Assembly: GCA_916048095.2 (NCBI GenBank)
Contig: OU696571.1
Span: forward strand, 10,457,449 to 10,521,448
Length of the DNA stretch: 64,000 nucleotides
DNA from: Sacculina carcini
Lineage: Eukaryota > Arthropoda > Thecostraca > Sacculinidae
Direction: 5' to 3'
Below are positions 52,628-63,720 of the stretch, one piece after another. The notes beneath the pieces were generated by a model, which was not told where the DNA came from, ran no database searches, and saw only the letters and a list, made by a program, of their open reading frames with translations. Numbering within the stretch: the stretch's first letter is position 1; every line of letters begins with the position of its first letter. The position numbers were made by a program, and so were the translations under genes.

Positions 52628-54530
52628 TTATACGTCATAAAAACGTGTTTGTTTGCGTTGTCGCGTGGATTTGCGCTGAACCGAAACTGTAGTAGAATTG
52701 GTCTGGCTGTTGGCGTTCTGAGGGGTCGGAGATGACACAACCGGTAGTTCATCAGGGTTTGATGGTGTCTCGAGTGATGGATTTTCGACGAATGCTGGGT
52801 TGAGTCTGTCGAGTGACACTTCTTCGTGACGACCATTGCGGCTGATGACATGTTTTGTCTTTTCTGGGGATAACTTTGTACGGGCTGTCGTAATTGAAGG
52901 AGAGTGGGGTTTTTTAGCCGTCCTTGCGGAGCAAAACATGCTCGGCAGTCTTCAGGTCCGAGTGAACGAATATTTTCGCGCTAGAGGATCGGGTGGAAGA
53001 TGGTGACAGACCTTGAACATGTCGTTTGAGTTCGTCGAGAAATTAAAAGTTACTTGTTGACTGCACAGGTCGGACGAAATCACCGGTAAGACGCAGCGTT
53101 TCGCCGAAGGCGTACTCGGCAGCAGAGGCGTTGAGGTCTTGCTTGAAGGCCGTGCGAATGCCAAGCAATACAAAAGAAAGACATGTCGTCCAGTCTGCAG
53201 ATATGTGTGCGTCGCGCAATGCAGCTTTCATTTGGCGGTGAAATCTCTCAACCATGCCGTTGGATTGAGGGTGGTAACTTGTTAGTTTGTGCTGAAGTCC
53301 GAGTTGCATCCAGAGATGGTGCCATAGCTTTTGCAGTGAACTGTGCACCTCTGTCCGTGACGATGACAGAAGGTGCACCGTATCGAGCGATCCAATGGAG
53401 CGAAACATTTTGGAGAATGACTTCTGTCGTAGCTCCTGAGATAGGAATGGCTTCAGGCCATCGCGTGAATCGGTCGATCATTGTAAGGACGTAAGTGTAA
53501 TTATTGCACGACGGTAGCGGACCGACAAGATCCATATGAATGATGTCGAAACGTTTGTTTGGGATGGCAATTGACACAACAGGTGTCATTGTATGTGGAT
53601 GGATTTAGGATTTTTGGCATTTGATGCAGTGTTTGCACCATTTGCGAATGTCAGATCGGATGTCTGGCCAGACATATCGTGATGTGAGTATCTTTTCCAT
53701 CGAATGACATCCGGGATGTGAGAGTTGATGACTTTGGTTGAAAAGTTGTTGGCGAAGGATTTCGGGCACAAATGGACGAGGAGTATCGAGAGAACAATCG
53801 CAAATAATTTTCATGTCGGTACCAGGAATAGGAATGGATTGGAGTTGTAGTGAATTTTGCTCGTTCAAAATGCTGCTGTCCTGGTTTTCTGAGATGATTT
53901 CAGGTGTGATAGGCGATCGGGCAGTGTTGATTCGTGACAAAGCATCGTCCTGTGCATTTGAAACACATGCGATGTGATCGATCTTGTCTGTGAATTCGAG
54001 TATGTATGTCATGTATCGTTGGTCACGGGAGATGTGGCTGGGGTTACACGATTGCAGAGCGCTCACTAGAGGTTTTTGGTCCGTGTAGATCTTGAATTGA
54101 ACACCCTCTAACCATGGCTTAAAATGACGAATCGCAGCATAGACAGCGAGGAGCTCACGGGAGAATGAACTGTAGTGTTTTTTAATCATTGAGCTTCTTG
54201 GAGAAAAAACCGAGAGGTTGTATGCTTCCGTTCAGTTATTGTTGTAGTACAGCGCCAATTGCACTATCACTGGCATCACACGCTAAGCTCAATTGTGCTT
54301 CTAATTGTGGGTTTGCCAGAGTTGTTGTTTCCACTAACGCAGATTTGACGTCGTTGAACGCTTGCTCGCTGGATGTAGTCCACTCGGTGGAACGTTTTGA
54401 ATATTTCTTGCCGTTCTTGATCATTTCGTGTAGAGGTGCAATCAGTGTGGCGGCATTTTTGATGAAACGATGGTAAAACTTTCCCATCCCGAGGAATCGC
54501 TAAAGTTCTTGTTGATTTTGAGTTCTTGTC
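52628..54530 (-). pseudogene. pol: gypsy pol: RNase H and integrase (frameshifted)
   Basis: Begins at the RT connection (RFLGMGKFYHRF). Then RNase H (LACDASDSAIGAVLQQ; YSSFSRELLAVYAAIRHF; YTDQKPLVSAL) and the integrase zinc finger (HQLSHPGCHSMEKILTSRYVW with CKHCIKCQKS). The core follows with IHMDLVGPLPSC, VTDRGAQFTAKAM and SNGMVERFHRQM, then the C-terminal VSLDRLNPAFV ending at 52628. At least four frame changes separate these parts. Motifs are CsRn1-like. Not functional. Confidence 0.8.
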
Positions 54531-54990
54531 GTTGCTGTCCTGAGTGTTGTCAACGTCCAACAGTCGTCGCAGCTGGCCACACTCGGCCGTCACACACTGA
54601 CTGGCATCACTGGCGTTGCTTGGTGTTGCCAGTTGCTCCTGCTTGGCAGCCTGAGCGAGACGGTCGAGCACAGACTTGGCAGCGCAGTGTTTGGCCTTTT
54701 TCTTGCTGAGACCCTGGCCGGACGAGACGAAATTGTCGACGGTGACGCGGTACACAAACGTCGGCTCGTACACCACACCCTCCACCTGACCGACAAACAC
54801 AAACACACACACACACACACACTACACGTGCCAGCCATAACAAGCCAACTACACACACACACACAACTGTTCCAGAGTGCAGTGGTATGTTTGGTGGCCC
54901 AAGGCGTTCCTGGGAACACCTCGTATGAGTTCGTTGAGGACCACCAGGTCAGAGCCAATCACCCCGAATGGTGCCCTATAACAACGGTTA
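54530..54990 (-). pseudogene. Captured dsRNA-binding domain (TARBP2/PRKRA/Loqs-like)
   Basis: The exon-like segment 54790-54530 follows an acceptor-like TTTGTGTTTGTCGGTCAG. It encodes VEGVVYEPTFVYRVTVDNF, then SSGQGLSKKKAKHCAAKSVL and DRL: beta strands and the SKKxAKxxAA helix of a dsRBD. Upstream, 54986-54865 encodes SDLVVLNELIRGVP and GHQTYHCTLEQ, which fits the first helix and strand of the same fold. A (TG)n-containing gap between them would be a short intron. Third positions are GC-rich. Downstream, 50 polar residues lead directly into gypsy sequence (RFLGMGKFYHRF). In animals such domains work in Dicer partners, Staufen or ADAR; which one is the source is not clear. Confidence 0.7.
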
Positions 54991-55122
54991 GGGCTCCGCC
55001 ACTGCACTACCTTCCTCGAGAAGTCGGTCCCCACGAATCAAATGCGTCGTATAAGGCCACGGTTAGACAGCCGCCACGTACAAACACCGAAATACCTGTA
55101 CGCGTAGTATGAGTCTTTATGG

Positions 55123-55140
55123 CTGCACTCGGGGTCACCA
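55123..55140 (-). promoter_or_regulatory. Primer-binding site, tRNA-Trp type
   Basis: Reverse strand TGGTGACCCCGAGTGCAG; the first 12-13 bases match the tRNA-Trp complement used by the other gypsy elements here. Confidence 0.7.
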
Positions 55141-55144
55141 ATTA

Positions 55145-55422
55145 TGGTGTTCGCTAGGTAGGTATATTGTATTCGCTGACCAACACGGTTGATACACGCA
55201 CAATTCTTGAATTAACATGAAACATTCGTACAACATTGCAGTTTATAGACAAAAAAACAATAGTGGGACAAAACCTTGTGTTAGGAGCATTTTGAGTATA
55301 TGATGTACATATGGAATTAAGCACAATAAAATACTTGTGCGACAATAACAATAGGAGGTAACACAAACACAATGGATAAGTACCATGACCGATCGTAGCG
55401 CCATCTAGTGGCGAATGCTATA
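55145..55422 (-). mobile_element. 5' LTR of the nested gypsy
   Basis: About 278 bp, next to the primer-binding site on the inner side. It differs from the 3' LTR at roughly one base in fifteen to twenty, so the insertion is much older than the gypsy pair at 29400-40368. Confidence 0.75.
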
Positions 55423-55595
55423 AGTTTCCTGTATTTATAATATGCTGGGATTGTGTGTTGATATGAGTTGACTGAGCTCAGTCCATTTGTGAATGAGCCC
55501 GCGACAGTTCCATTGTAGGATGATATTGATATGGTTATTCATTTTGTAATATTTGATTTTTAATTGGATGCGCAGAGTATGTATGTAACGTGAGT

Positions 55596-56884
55596 GTCAA
55601 CGATCAGGTGTTTTTGTCAGTGTTTTTCTGTTTTGATTTATCTTTCCTTGATGGTGATTGTTCAGATGTGATTTGTGTTGATGACATATCTTCCATGTGA
55701 TTGTCAAGGGAAATGTATTGTGGTGCAGCAAGTGTCGAGTCGTGCTTCGCTTGTTGCGGTTTTCCTGTTTTCTGAAACGTGACCTGTTTTTCGCTTCTCT
55801 TTGTGATCCATGAGTTGTTGGTCTTCTCCTCGGATTTCTCATCGTTGTTCGTTGATGCTGGTGATTAGATGTTTTTATTGTCGATTTGAGTAGTTGGCAT
55901 TGCGATGGTATTGTTGTTGGCATTGTTTTTTGAGACCAATGTCTGGATCAGGGTTGTCAGGTTTGTCACCATCTGTGTGAGTGCGTTAACTTGCTTGGTG
56001 AGCGCGTCTGTGTTCGTTGTATTTTGTTTGGGTTCCTTTGCTGTGATGTCTGCCATTGTTTTTTCTTGATGTTTGGTCACTTTTCGTCTGGCATTTGCAA
56101 AAGACATTTGCCGCAGTGTCTTTTGTTACACGATTTTCTGCTCCAGATGTAGTGTGGGACAGGCCCTGTCGGTTGATGGGTGATATCCGCCGCAGTTCAA
56201 GCAATGGGGAGTGCATGTTCCTTGGTGTTGTTCATTGCCGCAGTTTTGGCACAGTTTTGGGCTTTTGCAGTAGCGCTCGGAGTGTCGAACACTACCGCAG
56301 TTGCCACATAGTCGAATCGTTGGTACGTATTGTCTCACTGAATACTTAACGTATTGCAATAAGAGTTCCTCAGTACAGACTGGGTATTTGAAAGTGGGAA
56401 ACAAGAGCGGAGTGTCCTTGCCACTTTTCTTGTACCTGTGAACTGTCTGTACTCCGTGATCTTCGAGCCATGATTGAATTTTTTCCTCGGGTAGGTCCAT
56501 GTCCGGGGCGTATATTGAGCCACGTGCTAGGTTGAGTTTTTCATGTAGGTAATAGTCAGCAGGGACGCCACCAAATTTGTTTATTGCCGACAGGTTTTTG
56601 GTCTGAAATTGATCTCCGGTTTTGATTAGCAGAATATCATCTTGGATGATGCACACTCGTTCATAGGTTGCGCCGCGCCCATCCTGACTCAGACATGTGT
56701 CTATCCACGACCACCCACGCTTTGAGAATGGTTTTCCTTCCCTTAGTTTTACACATACGAAGGAACCAGTTTCAGTAGGAGAGTCCAGTGTCCCAGTCCA
56801 GAGAGAGGGGTCATTTCGACCCCTCTTCTGGGCCCTTGTCATTTGTAAGGAAGGGTGTACTATTTGGTAGATGTTAGTGCGCAC
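55596..56884 (-). pseudogene. I-group LINE ORF1 (zinc-knuckle protein)
   Basis: About 430 codons from 56884 with two in-frame stops (after EQKIV near 56126 and after DNKNI near 55865). Residues 200-245 hold three CCHC-like knuckles: CGNCGSVRHSERYC, CQNCGNEQHQGTC and CLNCGGYHPSTDRAC. A coiled-coil-like stretch (TKQVNALTQMVTNLTTLIQT) follows. ORF1 proteins of this kind coat the element RNA. Only the two stops separate it from an intact frame. Confidence 0.8.
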
Positions 56885-57640
56885 CTTTTGATTTCAGATA
56901 AATGCGTGTGTGAGAATATTACAATGTTGAATTGTAGCTGTACAGAACAAGATTTTAATTACTGATACCAACAATACGCGCTAATCAGAAATTCGTCTGT
57001 TAATGCCAAAAAAGACTAAACAACCGTAAAGCATAGCTCCCTATAGCTCGTCGCCACCACAAGGAAGTGTATTTCCTGATTAACAAGACGTCATCACTTG
57101 TCGCCACAATTGTCCACACAAGTTTATAATTGCCGCGCTGATCCACAAACTTTAACAATCAAAATATTAAGATAAAATTGTAAATATCAGCAATGAATTA
57201 TAAACAGACAATATCAATTATAAAAAATTTATATATTAATGTATATGAACCACATATAGTTCCATCGGTGTAGATTTGTGTCGAGGCTCTGGGGGATGAC
57301 AGCCATGATGCATTAGTGTTCAATGTTGACTCAGTTGGTAAATTGCGTGGTACCCTCAACTATTTTCAGCCTAATGAATTACAACACACTTACCCCAATG
57401 AAAAGTGTATTGCGTAATATATTTCTTCACATATATACAATCTCTTGCATTTTTGGCCTATTGTCATTTGCCTTCTATGCTGATTCTGATGATAATATAC
57501 CCAATGAACTGGACTCAGCAGAATTCTCTGCTGGGTTTAATTTCATATTCCTACCCCCAGCCAATTAGTCGGGGGTATATATACCCCCCGTACCCCCAAG
57601 ATTTACGCCCATGTATAGTTCCGCCAGAAGCGGAGATAGC
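56885..57640. other. AT-rich, no gene
   Basis: No coding signature. Contains a short palindromic GGGGGTATATATACCCCCC at 57572-57591 and nearby CCCCCAGCC/TACCCCCAAG strings that might be a decayed MITE end. Confidence 0.45.
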
Positions 57641-57804
57641 AGTAAAAATTGGACATCGTAAATGTAAATACAAACGTATATGTATGTTCAACTGTGTTTT
57701 TATTTTATTATTTTTTTACGTACATACATGTATTTACAATCACGTATTCATTTTATAATAATGTACAATTAAGCACGCACGCATGCGCGCGGGGTATTTG
57801 CGGG

Positions 57805-58587
57805 TCAGTTCAGCGACCTGGTGATGGTTGCCGCGTTGCCGCGCACGACCGCCAGACTGACCCGCTGTCTGAGCCAGGCCGTCTCGCGCGGCTCTCCCGA
57901 GCGCTCTGTTATTCGACGACCGATGTTCTTCATTAGGTCGTCGAATGTGGACCCCAGCACACCGGTCGTTTCGATGGCCAGCGGCGCGAAGTCATACCGC
58001 TGGTTCAGGTCCATGTAGCGTCGTCTTTTCGTCTCTTCGGCCGCCCGAGTCGCTGCCCCGGGAGCGAGTGCACCCTCCAACAAGTGTGCTCTGCAGAAGG
58101 TGCTGGTGCACGTCACGTCCCAGACCAGTGATTTGCCGCGCCGGAAGGGAAATATGGTGATCCCGTCCGGCCGGCGGCCGTCGCCTCTGTTCAGACCGCG
58201 AGGTTCCAGCACCGCCGTGACTCCTGCCGACGCCAAACTGCGATGGACGATGTCGTTCAGGGCAGTGTAACGCGGCAGTCGGTCGACGTTGTGGCAGCAC
58301 GACAGACTATGGTGGCCCCATCGTTCGGTCATTGAGCCGCAACGACACCTGTACGGCTGCTGGATGGCGGCTCCCAGGCGCAGCGCCACGCCGACGCGAA
58401 CGGCTTCGTCGGGCAGCAGCAGGCCGAGGCTGGAGACCGGAAGTGCGGACAACCAGGCGCCGCTATGAGATGCGGCCGCTGCCAGAAGACGAGTTCGGTC
58501 CACCTGGTTGGCTCTGGAGCAGACTGTGCAGGCGGTGCTCTGACGCATTCGTGTCGAGGTGGCGCTGAGTGGGGGACTCTGGCACAT
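57805..58587 (-). pseudogene. LINE C-terminal CCHC knuckle and restriction-like endonuclease
   Basis: 261 codons ending at 57805. Residues 81-97 form a CxC...H...C knuckle (CRCGSMTERWGHHSLSC). The endonuclease core follows as RRPDGITIFPFRRGKSLVWD, with Pro140-Asp141 and Asp157 giving the PD...D signature of restriction-like LINE endonucleases. The end (GRRITERSGEPRETAWLRQR) is the conserved C-terminal helix block of this family. It would nick the insertion target. Frame differs from the RT by a shift between 58911 and 58587. Confidence 0.8.
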
Positions 58588-58910
58588 TTTGCTAGCTGAA
58601 AGCCGGACACATTCTGCTCACAAAGTCCTCCACGGGGCGCGCCGGGAGACCAGGCCTGTGACCGCGTTGGCAGTCAATTATGTGACTGGCCAGGTCCCCA
58701 TCGGCCTCCATTGAGGCGATATGGGCAGGCAGCGCCACGTCGATCAGACGCCTAGCCCCGTTGCTTCCCAGACGGACGGGCAGCGGCGCTTGCTCCCATT
58801 TGTCGTCATCCAGGTCGACGTTTGCAGCAGCTGCCGATGGCCGATCGGAGGCTCCCGTCGCTGGTGACGAGCTGAGAGGTCGCCCTGTATACTGGGGCTG
58901 CTCTCATCAG

Positions 58911-59987
58911 TTACATGACTCGCGGCACTGACGCGTATCTGCTCAGGAAGAACAACGCCGGGTGCGAGCCGATGTTGGTGGTGCGCCCGATGAGCAGCTC
59001 CAGTTGGTGATGGATTTTGTCCAGGGCTGCCGGTATGCCTCTGGACTCGAGGGGTGTGCCCAGAAGTGCTGCCATTGTCGCTGGTAAGGAGGTGGCCCCT
59101 GGCAGATGCCTCTGGATCAGCGAGTCGGCCATGTAGTCATCGGAGGGTCCGAGCCCGATGGCCTCGCACTTGGTAGTATTTAGTGTGAGGCCAATGTCGT
59201 GCAGGGCTGGGACGAGACGCCTGATGTCCGATTGCACGACGTCTGATGGTCCTCCTATTGTGGCGTCGTCGAGGTACCAGACATTCAGCGGTGACTCAAG
59301 CTGCTGAGCCACCGGATCGACCGTGAGGGCGAACAGTGCGGGACCGAGGGGATCTCCCTGCTGCACGCCGCGGCACGACCAGATACATCTGGTAGCGTGA
59401 AACAGCGATGTTGGCTGGCCGTATGCCTGTGTGACAAGCGGCAGTGCGACGGGGAAGCGGAGACTCACCTCATCCAACGGGGTGCGGCGGTTGACGCAAT
59501 TGAAGGCGTTAGCCACGTCTAGTTTCACCAGAACGTGACCTCGCTTCCCCTTGTTTGCTGAGATAGAGTGGCGCGTTGCGTGAACGGCCGCCTCACATCC
59601 CATTCTTGTACTTACGCCCATCTGCACTGGACGTAGCTCGTGCGCCAGCGCCGACGCCAGTTTGCCGGCTACCAGCTTGCTGGCGATTCGCCGGAAGATG
59701 CTGCCCAATGCTATTGGGCGCAGACCCCCCGATTTTTTCCTAAGGGCAACGAGGCGTGCACTGAAATTTGCGCCCTTATCGAAGTCGGGAATCGTGAGCG
59801 CCTTCAGCAGCTGGTTTCCGGCCTCTGCTGTCTGTGGGGGGAGAAGCTGGCTCACGTGCATGGGCCGGAGACCGTCCAGTGCGCCTGACGAGCTCTTCGG
59901 CAACGCGTGAACGGCGGCTTTGACGTCACTCGCATCGAACGACGGCCCTTGTGGCAACTGGTCCTGTGGCCACTGTGATTCGTCCAC
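58911..59987 (-). pseudogene. R2-type LINE reverse transcriptase
   Basis: 358 open codons. LKALTIPDFDKGANFSARLV and RRIASKLVAGKLASAL form the fingers. Motif A is LVKLDVANAFNCVNR, motif B CRGVQQGDPLGPALFALTV, and the catalytic box VWYLDDATIGG. The linker from the PHD finger (60410-60027) and this domain share one frame, separated by a stop at 60027. The active-site aspartates are intact. The enzyme would copy the element RNA at the endonuclease nick. Confidence 0.85.
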
Positions 59988-60399
59988 TGTTGACGGTGGG
60001 TGTTTGGCCTCCAGCGCCTGTGTGACCTAATCGCTGACGCCGGCGACAGCGTCGTCCGATGTGAGGATGCGCAGAATCCCACGAATATCACCGTCAGTGC
60101 ACTTGGCCCTCACGCTGCGAGACACAACGGCGTCCTCGTTCTGCGGCCGCGGGCGCGTGTGATGACGTGCACCGGGCTGTGGTGTTGTGATCTCGGTGCT
60201 CAGAGGGCCTGTCACAGCGTAGGACAGAAGCCGCCACCAAGCAGTGGGTGTGCGCTGCTGCAGAGCCGCCGTAATACGCTCAGTGAGGTCGGCTGCAACA
60301 CGGTGACGCAGGGCGCGGGGCACATGCTGCTGCACGTGGCGCTGCTGCCGCAGAGAAGCCATTGCAGTTGCCATATCTTCCGGTGTGTCGTTGATGTCA

Positions 60400-60845
60400 A
60401 TTCCCTCCATTGAGTGAATGTCGCCGCACTCCGCCTGCAGTCGTAGACAGCCGCGACAGTGCCACGCCGGAATATGTCAGCTTGCGAAAGAGTGACTCGC
60501 ACATGTGAGGTGATAGTTTTGGTCGCAAGCTGCGCACGGTATAGTGCGTTTGTTGGCACTGGGCGTGTTGCAGTGGGCGCACAGCTGCTGTGAGGATTTG
60601 GAGTCGGGTGTTTGCTGGTCGACTCCAACGGCGAGGCAGTGGGCCAGGCGGCATCCAGCGCAGCTTCTGTCCGTCGGTGTTAGTGAACAATTACCGCCGC
60701 GGTTGCAAGACATGTTGCGGTCCTTATTTCGCGAGAAAAATATCTTGCACGCAGGGCAGATTGGTGTGTTGGGGCCGGCTCTCGCAGCAGCATTGCACAC
60801 ACCGCAGACCGCATTTGGTGTTTGCATATCTACTGTTATATACAC
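60400..60845 (-). pseudogene. LINE N-terminus: nuclear-receptor C4 finger + PHD
   Basis: From MYITVDMQTP (60845): finger 1 has C14, C17, C30, C33 with P-box CPACKIFFSR; finger 2 has C47, C53, C62, C65 followed by CRLAHCLAVGV. Canonical nuclear receptor DNA-binding domains use C-x2-C-x13-C-x2-C and C-x5-C-x9-C-x2-C; here the long loops are 12 and 8, one shorter each. Residues 89-115 then give a PHD finger (CAHC, CAAC, H112, C115), completed after an in-frame TGA by WHCRGC. The fingers would bind DNA, probably for target choice or element ends. Confidence 0.8.
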
Positions 60846-61130
60846 ACGCGGTATTTACGCAAGATTTCTTTGAACAAAATATGCAAGGGTGGTGGATGAC
60901 TAGAAATGGTGACTAGGGCACATAACAAAGACACACGATGTAAATGAACGAACACAAACACGCAAAGGTATATACACGCACACTCGCCTAAGCGTCCAAC
61001 TGTCGCCGCAATGATGAATAATGACTAGGGGCACACTATATGCACTGTCGCACTGGGATATATACACGCACACGCCTATAACACGCACACCGCTCAACCG
61101 CCGCCGCGATGATCGATTATGACAGGTGTC
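60846..61130. repeat. 5' flank of the LINE with ~88-bp direct repeat
   Basis: Two related segments begin GGTATATACACGCACAC (60967) and GGATATATACACGCACAC (61056). Each continues through a CCGCCGC-like and ATGATxxATxATGAC string. This may be the duplicated promoter/5'UTR of the LINE. Confidence 0.6.
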
Positions 61131-62778
61131 GCTGGCGAGGATGTAAACACGTGACCGGACACTGACAACATCTCACGGGCAAGTTTAAATGTACACACTG
61201 GGAAATTGCGGGAGCCAGGGCAAAACACAACCTTCTCCGACGAAGGATAAAACGCGACGCGATATGTTCAACTGCATATCCCAATACAACACAACCACAC
61301 AACCAGCCATAACACAACCATACAACAAAGGTGCACAACTGTGACAAGTGACAAGTAAGTTTCATTTAGATCACAGTATTGACCGCCACGGCAGGACTTC
61401 TATGATCATACACGATAAAACAGGCTGGTATAGTTCAGGCACATCATAGTGCAGATAATATTAAATAGCACAAGAGAATGTCTACAATACAATATTAACA
61501 TTCACATGTATAATAATGCCTCATATACGAAATGGTAATGCACGTACTTGTGCAAAGTCTACGCACGAGCGAAAACACACACTAACACAAACGCGCACAG
61601 GTGTTTGCGATGTACACGTAAACAAACGTTCACGTGCACACGCCCACACAACATTAGAAATCAAGAAAATATTACAATAAATTACAATAAAATTCATACG
61701 TATGTACAAACAATGCAAATACACATGTATATGCATTCATACATACACATACACATTACACAACTTACTCGTATGATGGAATTTGAATTTGTGTAAGAGG
61801 TCCGACTGATTTTACTGTAGAGAAAGCTTAACAATTTGTAGAGCAGTCCAGGACACATTGACTACAAAATAGTAAGCCGCCCACCTCAGTTTGTAAAGAT
61901 GGCTTCTCTACAGCAACGTGGACTTTTTGTAAGGTTCTTCATTCACGTACCAGTCGTAAATGAAGTTGATGAAGTTAAAGTTAATGCTGAAGTTTAAGTT
62001 GATAAGTTGATGTACGAAACGTAACGTTGAGTAGCAAATACAGTTGACGAACAATGAATGCACTAGCGCTCACTCGCAAACCACGAACATGAATTAGAAA
62101 AGCCAGGCGCAGCAATCGCCACTCACCAGTAGCGTGCTGACGTCACATGTCACGGTTTAGTGCGTACATACACTATATTAATTAGCCAATATTATAATGG
62201 CGCGAGCGCAATAATACCCGACGATACAATGCAAAATAAAACCAATATATTACAAGCACGGACGAGCAAAATCGCGGACCCAAAAACAAGCGTGGAGAAG
62301 ACCGTATCGCAACCCCGACGAGAGCTTAACCTCGCGCCAGTTTTGCATCGCGTACTGTTTGGGGGATAATACGCGGGATACTGAATTTACACTACAATTT
62401 ACAAAACAATCGATGACCATGACAATATGAAATGAATTGCACGAATACGATATGATCCCGTATTGGAAATTAAAGGCATTTCAAAAGATCTTGTGCAGCG
62501 TCGAACGTGTGCGGCTGCTACAACGGGATTTCAGGTCGTGTGTACTTGGCTTCACAAAATTTTCACGCCGGCAATGAGTTTTGGACTGATTTTATTTTAA
62601 CGAGCCTCAATGTAACGTCTTAATTTTCAGCAAAGTTTCAAATGAATAATTTCACATTAATTTTATTTCACGTACACAATATACAATTATAGTATATTTG
62701 ATGATAAAATACAAAGAATTAAGCAGACGTGATAACAGTAGCAATTAACGAGGCAGGAATAAAACTAGCAAGCAACAA
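61131..62778. other. No gene recognised
   Basis: Contains CA-rich DNA at 61550-61650 and 61700-61760, and GAAGTTAAAGTTAATGCTG-type direct repeats at 61957-62010. 62500-62778 may include the 3'UTR or LTR of the gypsy fragment that follows, but no boundary is visible. Confidence 0.5.
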
Positions 62779-63345
62779 CTAGAAATATTTGTAATCTGGG
62801 TGCTGATTGAATTGAACTATGCGACATGACCTTGTTTTGGTAACACACTTGCCATCCCGCGTGTCGGTCGTCGGTGTAGCAGCGACTATAGGACACACCA
62901 ACCTGGTGTGCGGTGGACTCTTGGCAGTTGGATAGTCAACTGCAGTATCAGCTGAAGACACAGAGGACGACACAGGCAGAACGGCCGGCTTTAGCCGTGC
63001 GACTGTCGGTCGATCCCGACGGCAGCTGGATGGTGAAAACAGCTGGACCGCGCTGTACCACACGAAATGGGCCGTGCTACGGCGCTTCCAGTGTGTGACG
63101 CACGCGGTTGACGCGCAGCCAGGCGTGTGAACAGTTGTGCGGCTCCGGTGGCACGTGCGAGAATGGACTGCAATGAGCTGAACCTGCGGAGAGCCGTCGG
63201 AAATCTATCTCGGACATGTGGTTTGCGAGCTGTTTCATAAATTCATGTTGATCGGCGGTGGATGTAGCGGGGTCGACGTTAATGCGCGGACACCACAGCT
63301 CAGTGCCCGTGATGACGCTAAACGGCGAGATACCGGACTCGGAAG
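62779..63345 (-). pseudogene. pol: CsRn1-like gypsy pol C-terminal fragment
   Basis: Reverse strand SESGISPFSVITGTELWCPR and HEFMKQLANHMSEIDFRRLS align with the end of integrase in the complete elements (AESGFSPFTAVTG, EIDFHSLSAG). After a frame change near 63070 the frame gives GPFRVVQRGPAVF-like sequence, VARLKPAVLPV and the end HPDYKYF at 62779. It is a third CsRn1-like family. Upstream pol is missing because a LINE tail begins at 63346, exactly inside the LASESG codons. Confidence 0.75.
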
Positions 63346-63720
63346 CCAACAAACAAACAAACAAACATATTTGGTATAGCGCCAAGTAAAGCAGAGGCGC
63401 GTAAACAGTAAAATTGGTGGTAACAATATAAATGAGTAATAGCTCATAGGGGATAAATGATTGAGCCAGCAGAAAATGACACAAATGATATTAAAAAAGA
63501 AGAAAAAAGAGGTTAGCGAGTATACAAACAACAATAAAGAACATGTGGGTTTAACGCACGCGCGAGAGATTATGCGGCCAACCGCACAAAACAAGAGTTC
63601 GTCGACAAGTGAATGTATTATAAGCCAAAGTCACCTCTGTGTGTATGTGTTCGTATATCATTAATGATGGGTGTCATGCAAGATCACCTTGTGAAGGTTA
63701 CGCAAAGTCACGGGTGAAAG
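63346..63720 (-). mobile_element. LINE 3' tail inserted in gypsy
   Basis: (TTTG)n on the reverse strand at 63347-63365 is followed by the box TGGCGCTATACCAAATATG, the same 3' ending as the CR1/L2-like LINE at 13278. Sequence further in (GTAAACAGTAAAATTGGT and so on) resembles that LINE's 3'UTR. RT sequence was not found; the upstream limit near 63720 is uncertain. Confidence 0.65.

Larger units (their letters stand above)
52302..55422 (-). mobile_element. gypsy element carrying a dsRBD, nested in LINE
   Basis: The 5' LTR (55422-55145) is followed by a tRNA-Trp-type primer site (55140-55123). Then comes about 450 bp encoding a double-stranded-RNA-binding domain (54990-54530), followed by the last part of RT, RNase H, integrase (54530-52628) and the 3' LTR (52496-52302). 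Gag, protease and the RT core are missing. CTTA (reverse strand) is found on both flanks within the LINE endonuclease, consistent with a 4-bp target duplication. The LTRs are diverged and the left one is shortened. Confidence 0.75.
48260..56884 (-). mobile_element. I-group LINE (ORF1, EN, RT, RNase H), split by gypsy
   Basis: Reverse-strand LINE. Order: ORF1 (56884-55596), ORF2 start (MNNHINIILQWNCRGL at 55542), then a gypsy insertion (55422-52302), the rest of endonuclease (52300-51600), a foreign 370-bp segment (51600-51232), RT (51106-49563), and RNase H plus tail (49278-48373). ORF1-EN-RT-RNase H is the I-group architecture. Stops and frameshifts make it inactive. Without insertions it would be about 5.1 kb. 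Confidence 0.85.
57640..60845 (-). mobile_element. Single-ORF LINE with REL endonuclease and nuclear-receptor-type finger
   Basis: A GC-rich reverse-strand unit of about 3.0 kb encodes one protein of some 1010 residues. Order: nuclear-receptor-type C4 zinc fingers, a PHD finger, a linker, RT (58911-59987) and a C-terminal CCHC plus restriction-like endonuclease (57805-58587). N-terminal fingers, RT and C-terminal PD-(D/E)xK endonuclease is the R2/NeSL/CRE type of architecture. The frame holds at least three stops (near 60477, 60027 and 58911) and one frameshift before 58587. An AT-rich 3'UTR with AATAAAATAAAA runs to about 57650. Target site unknown. Confidence 0.8.
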
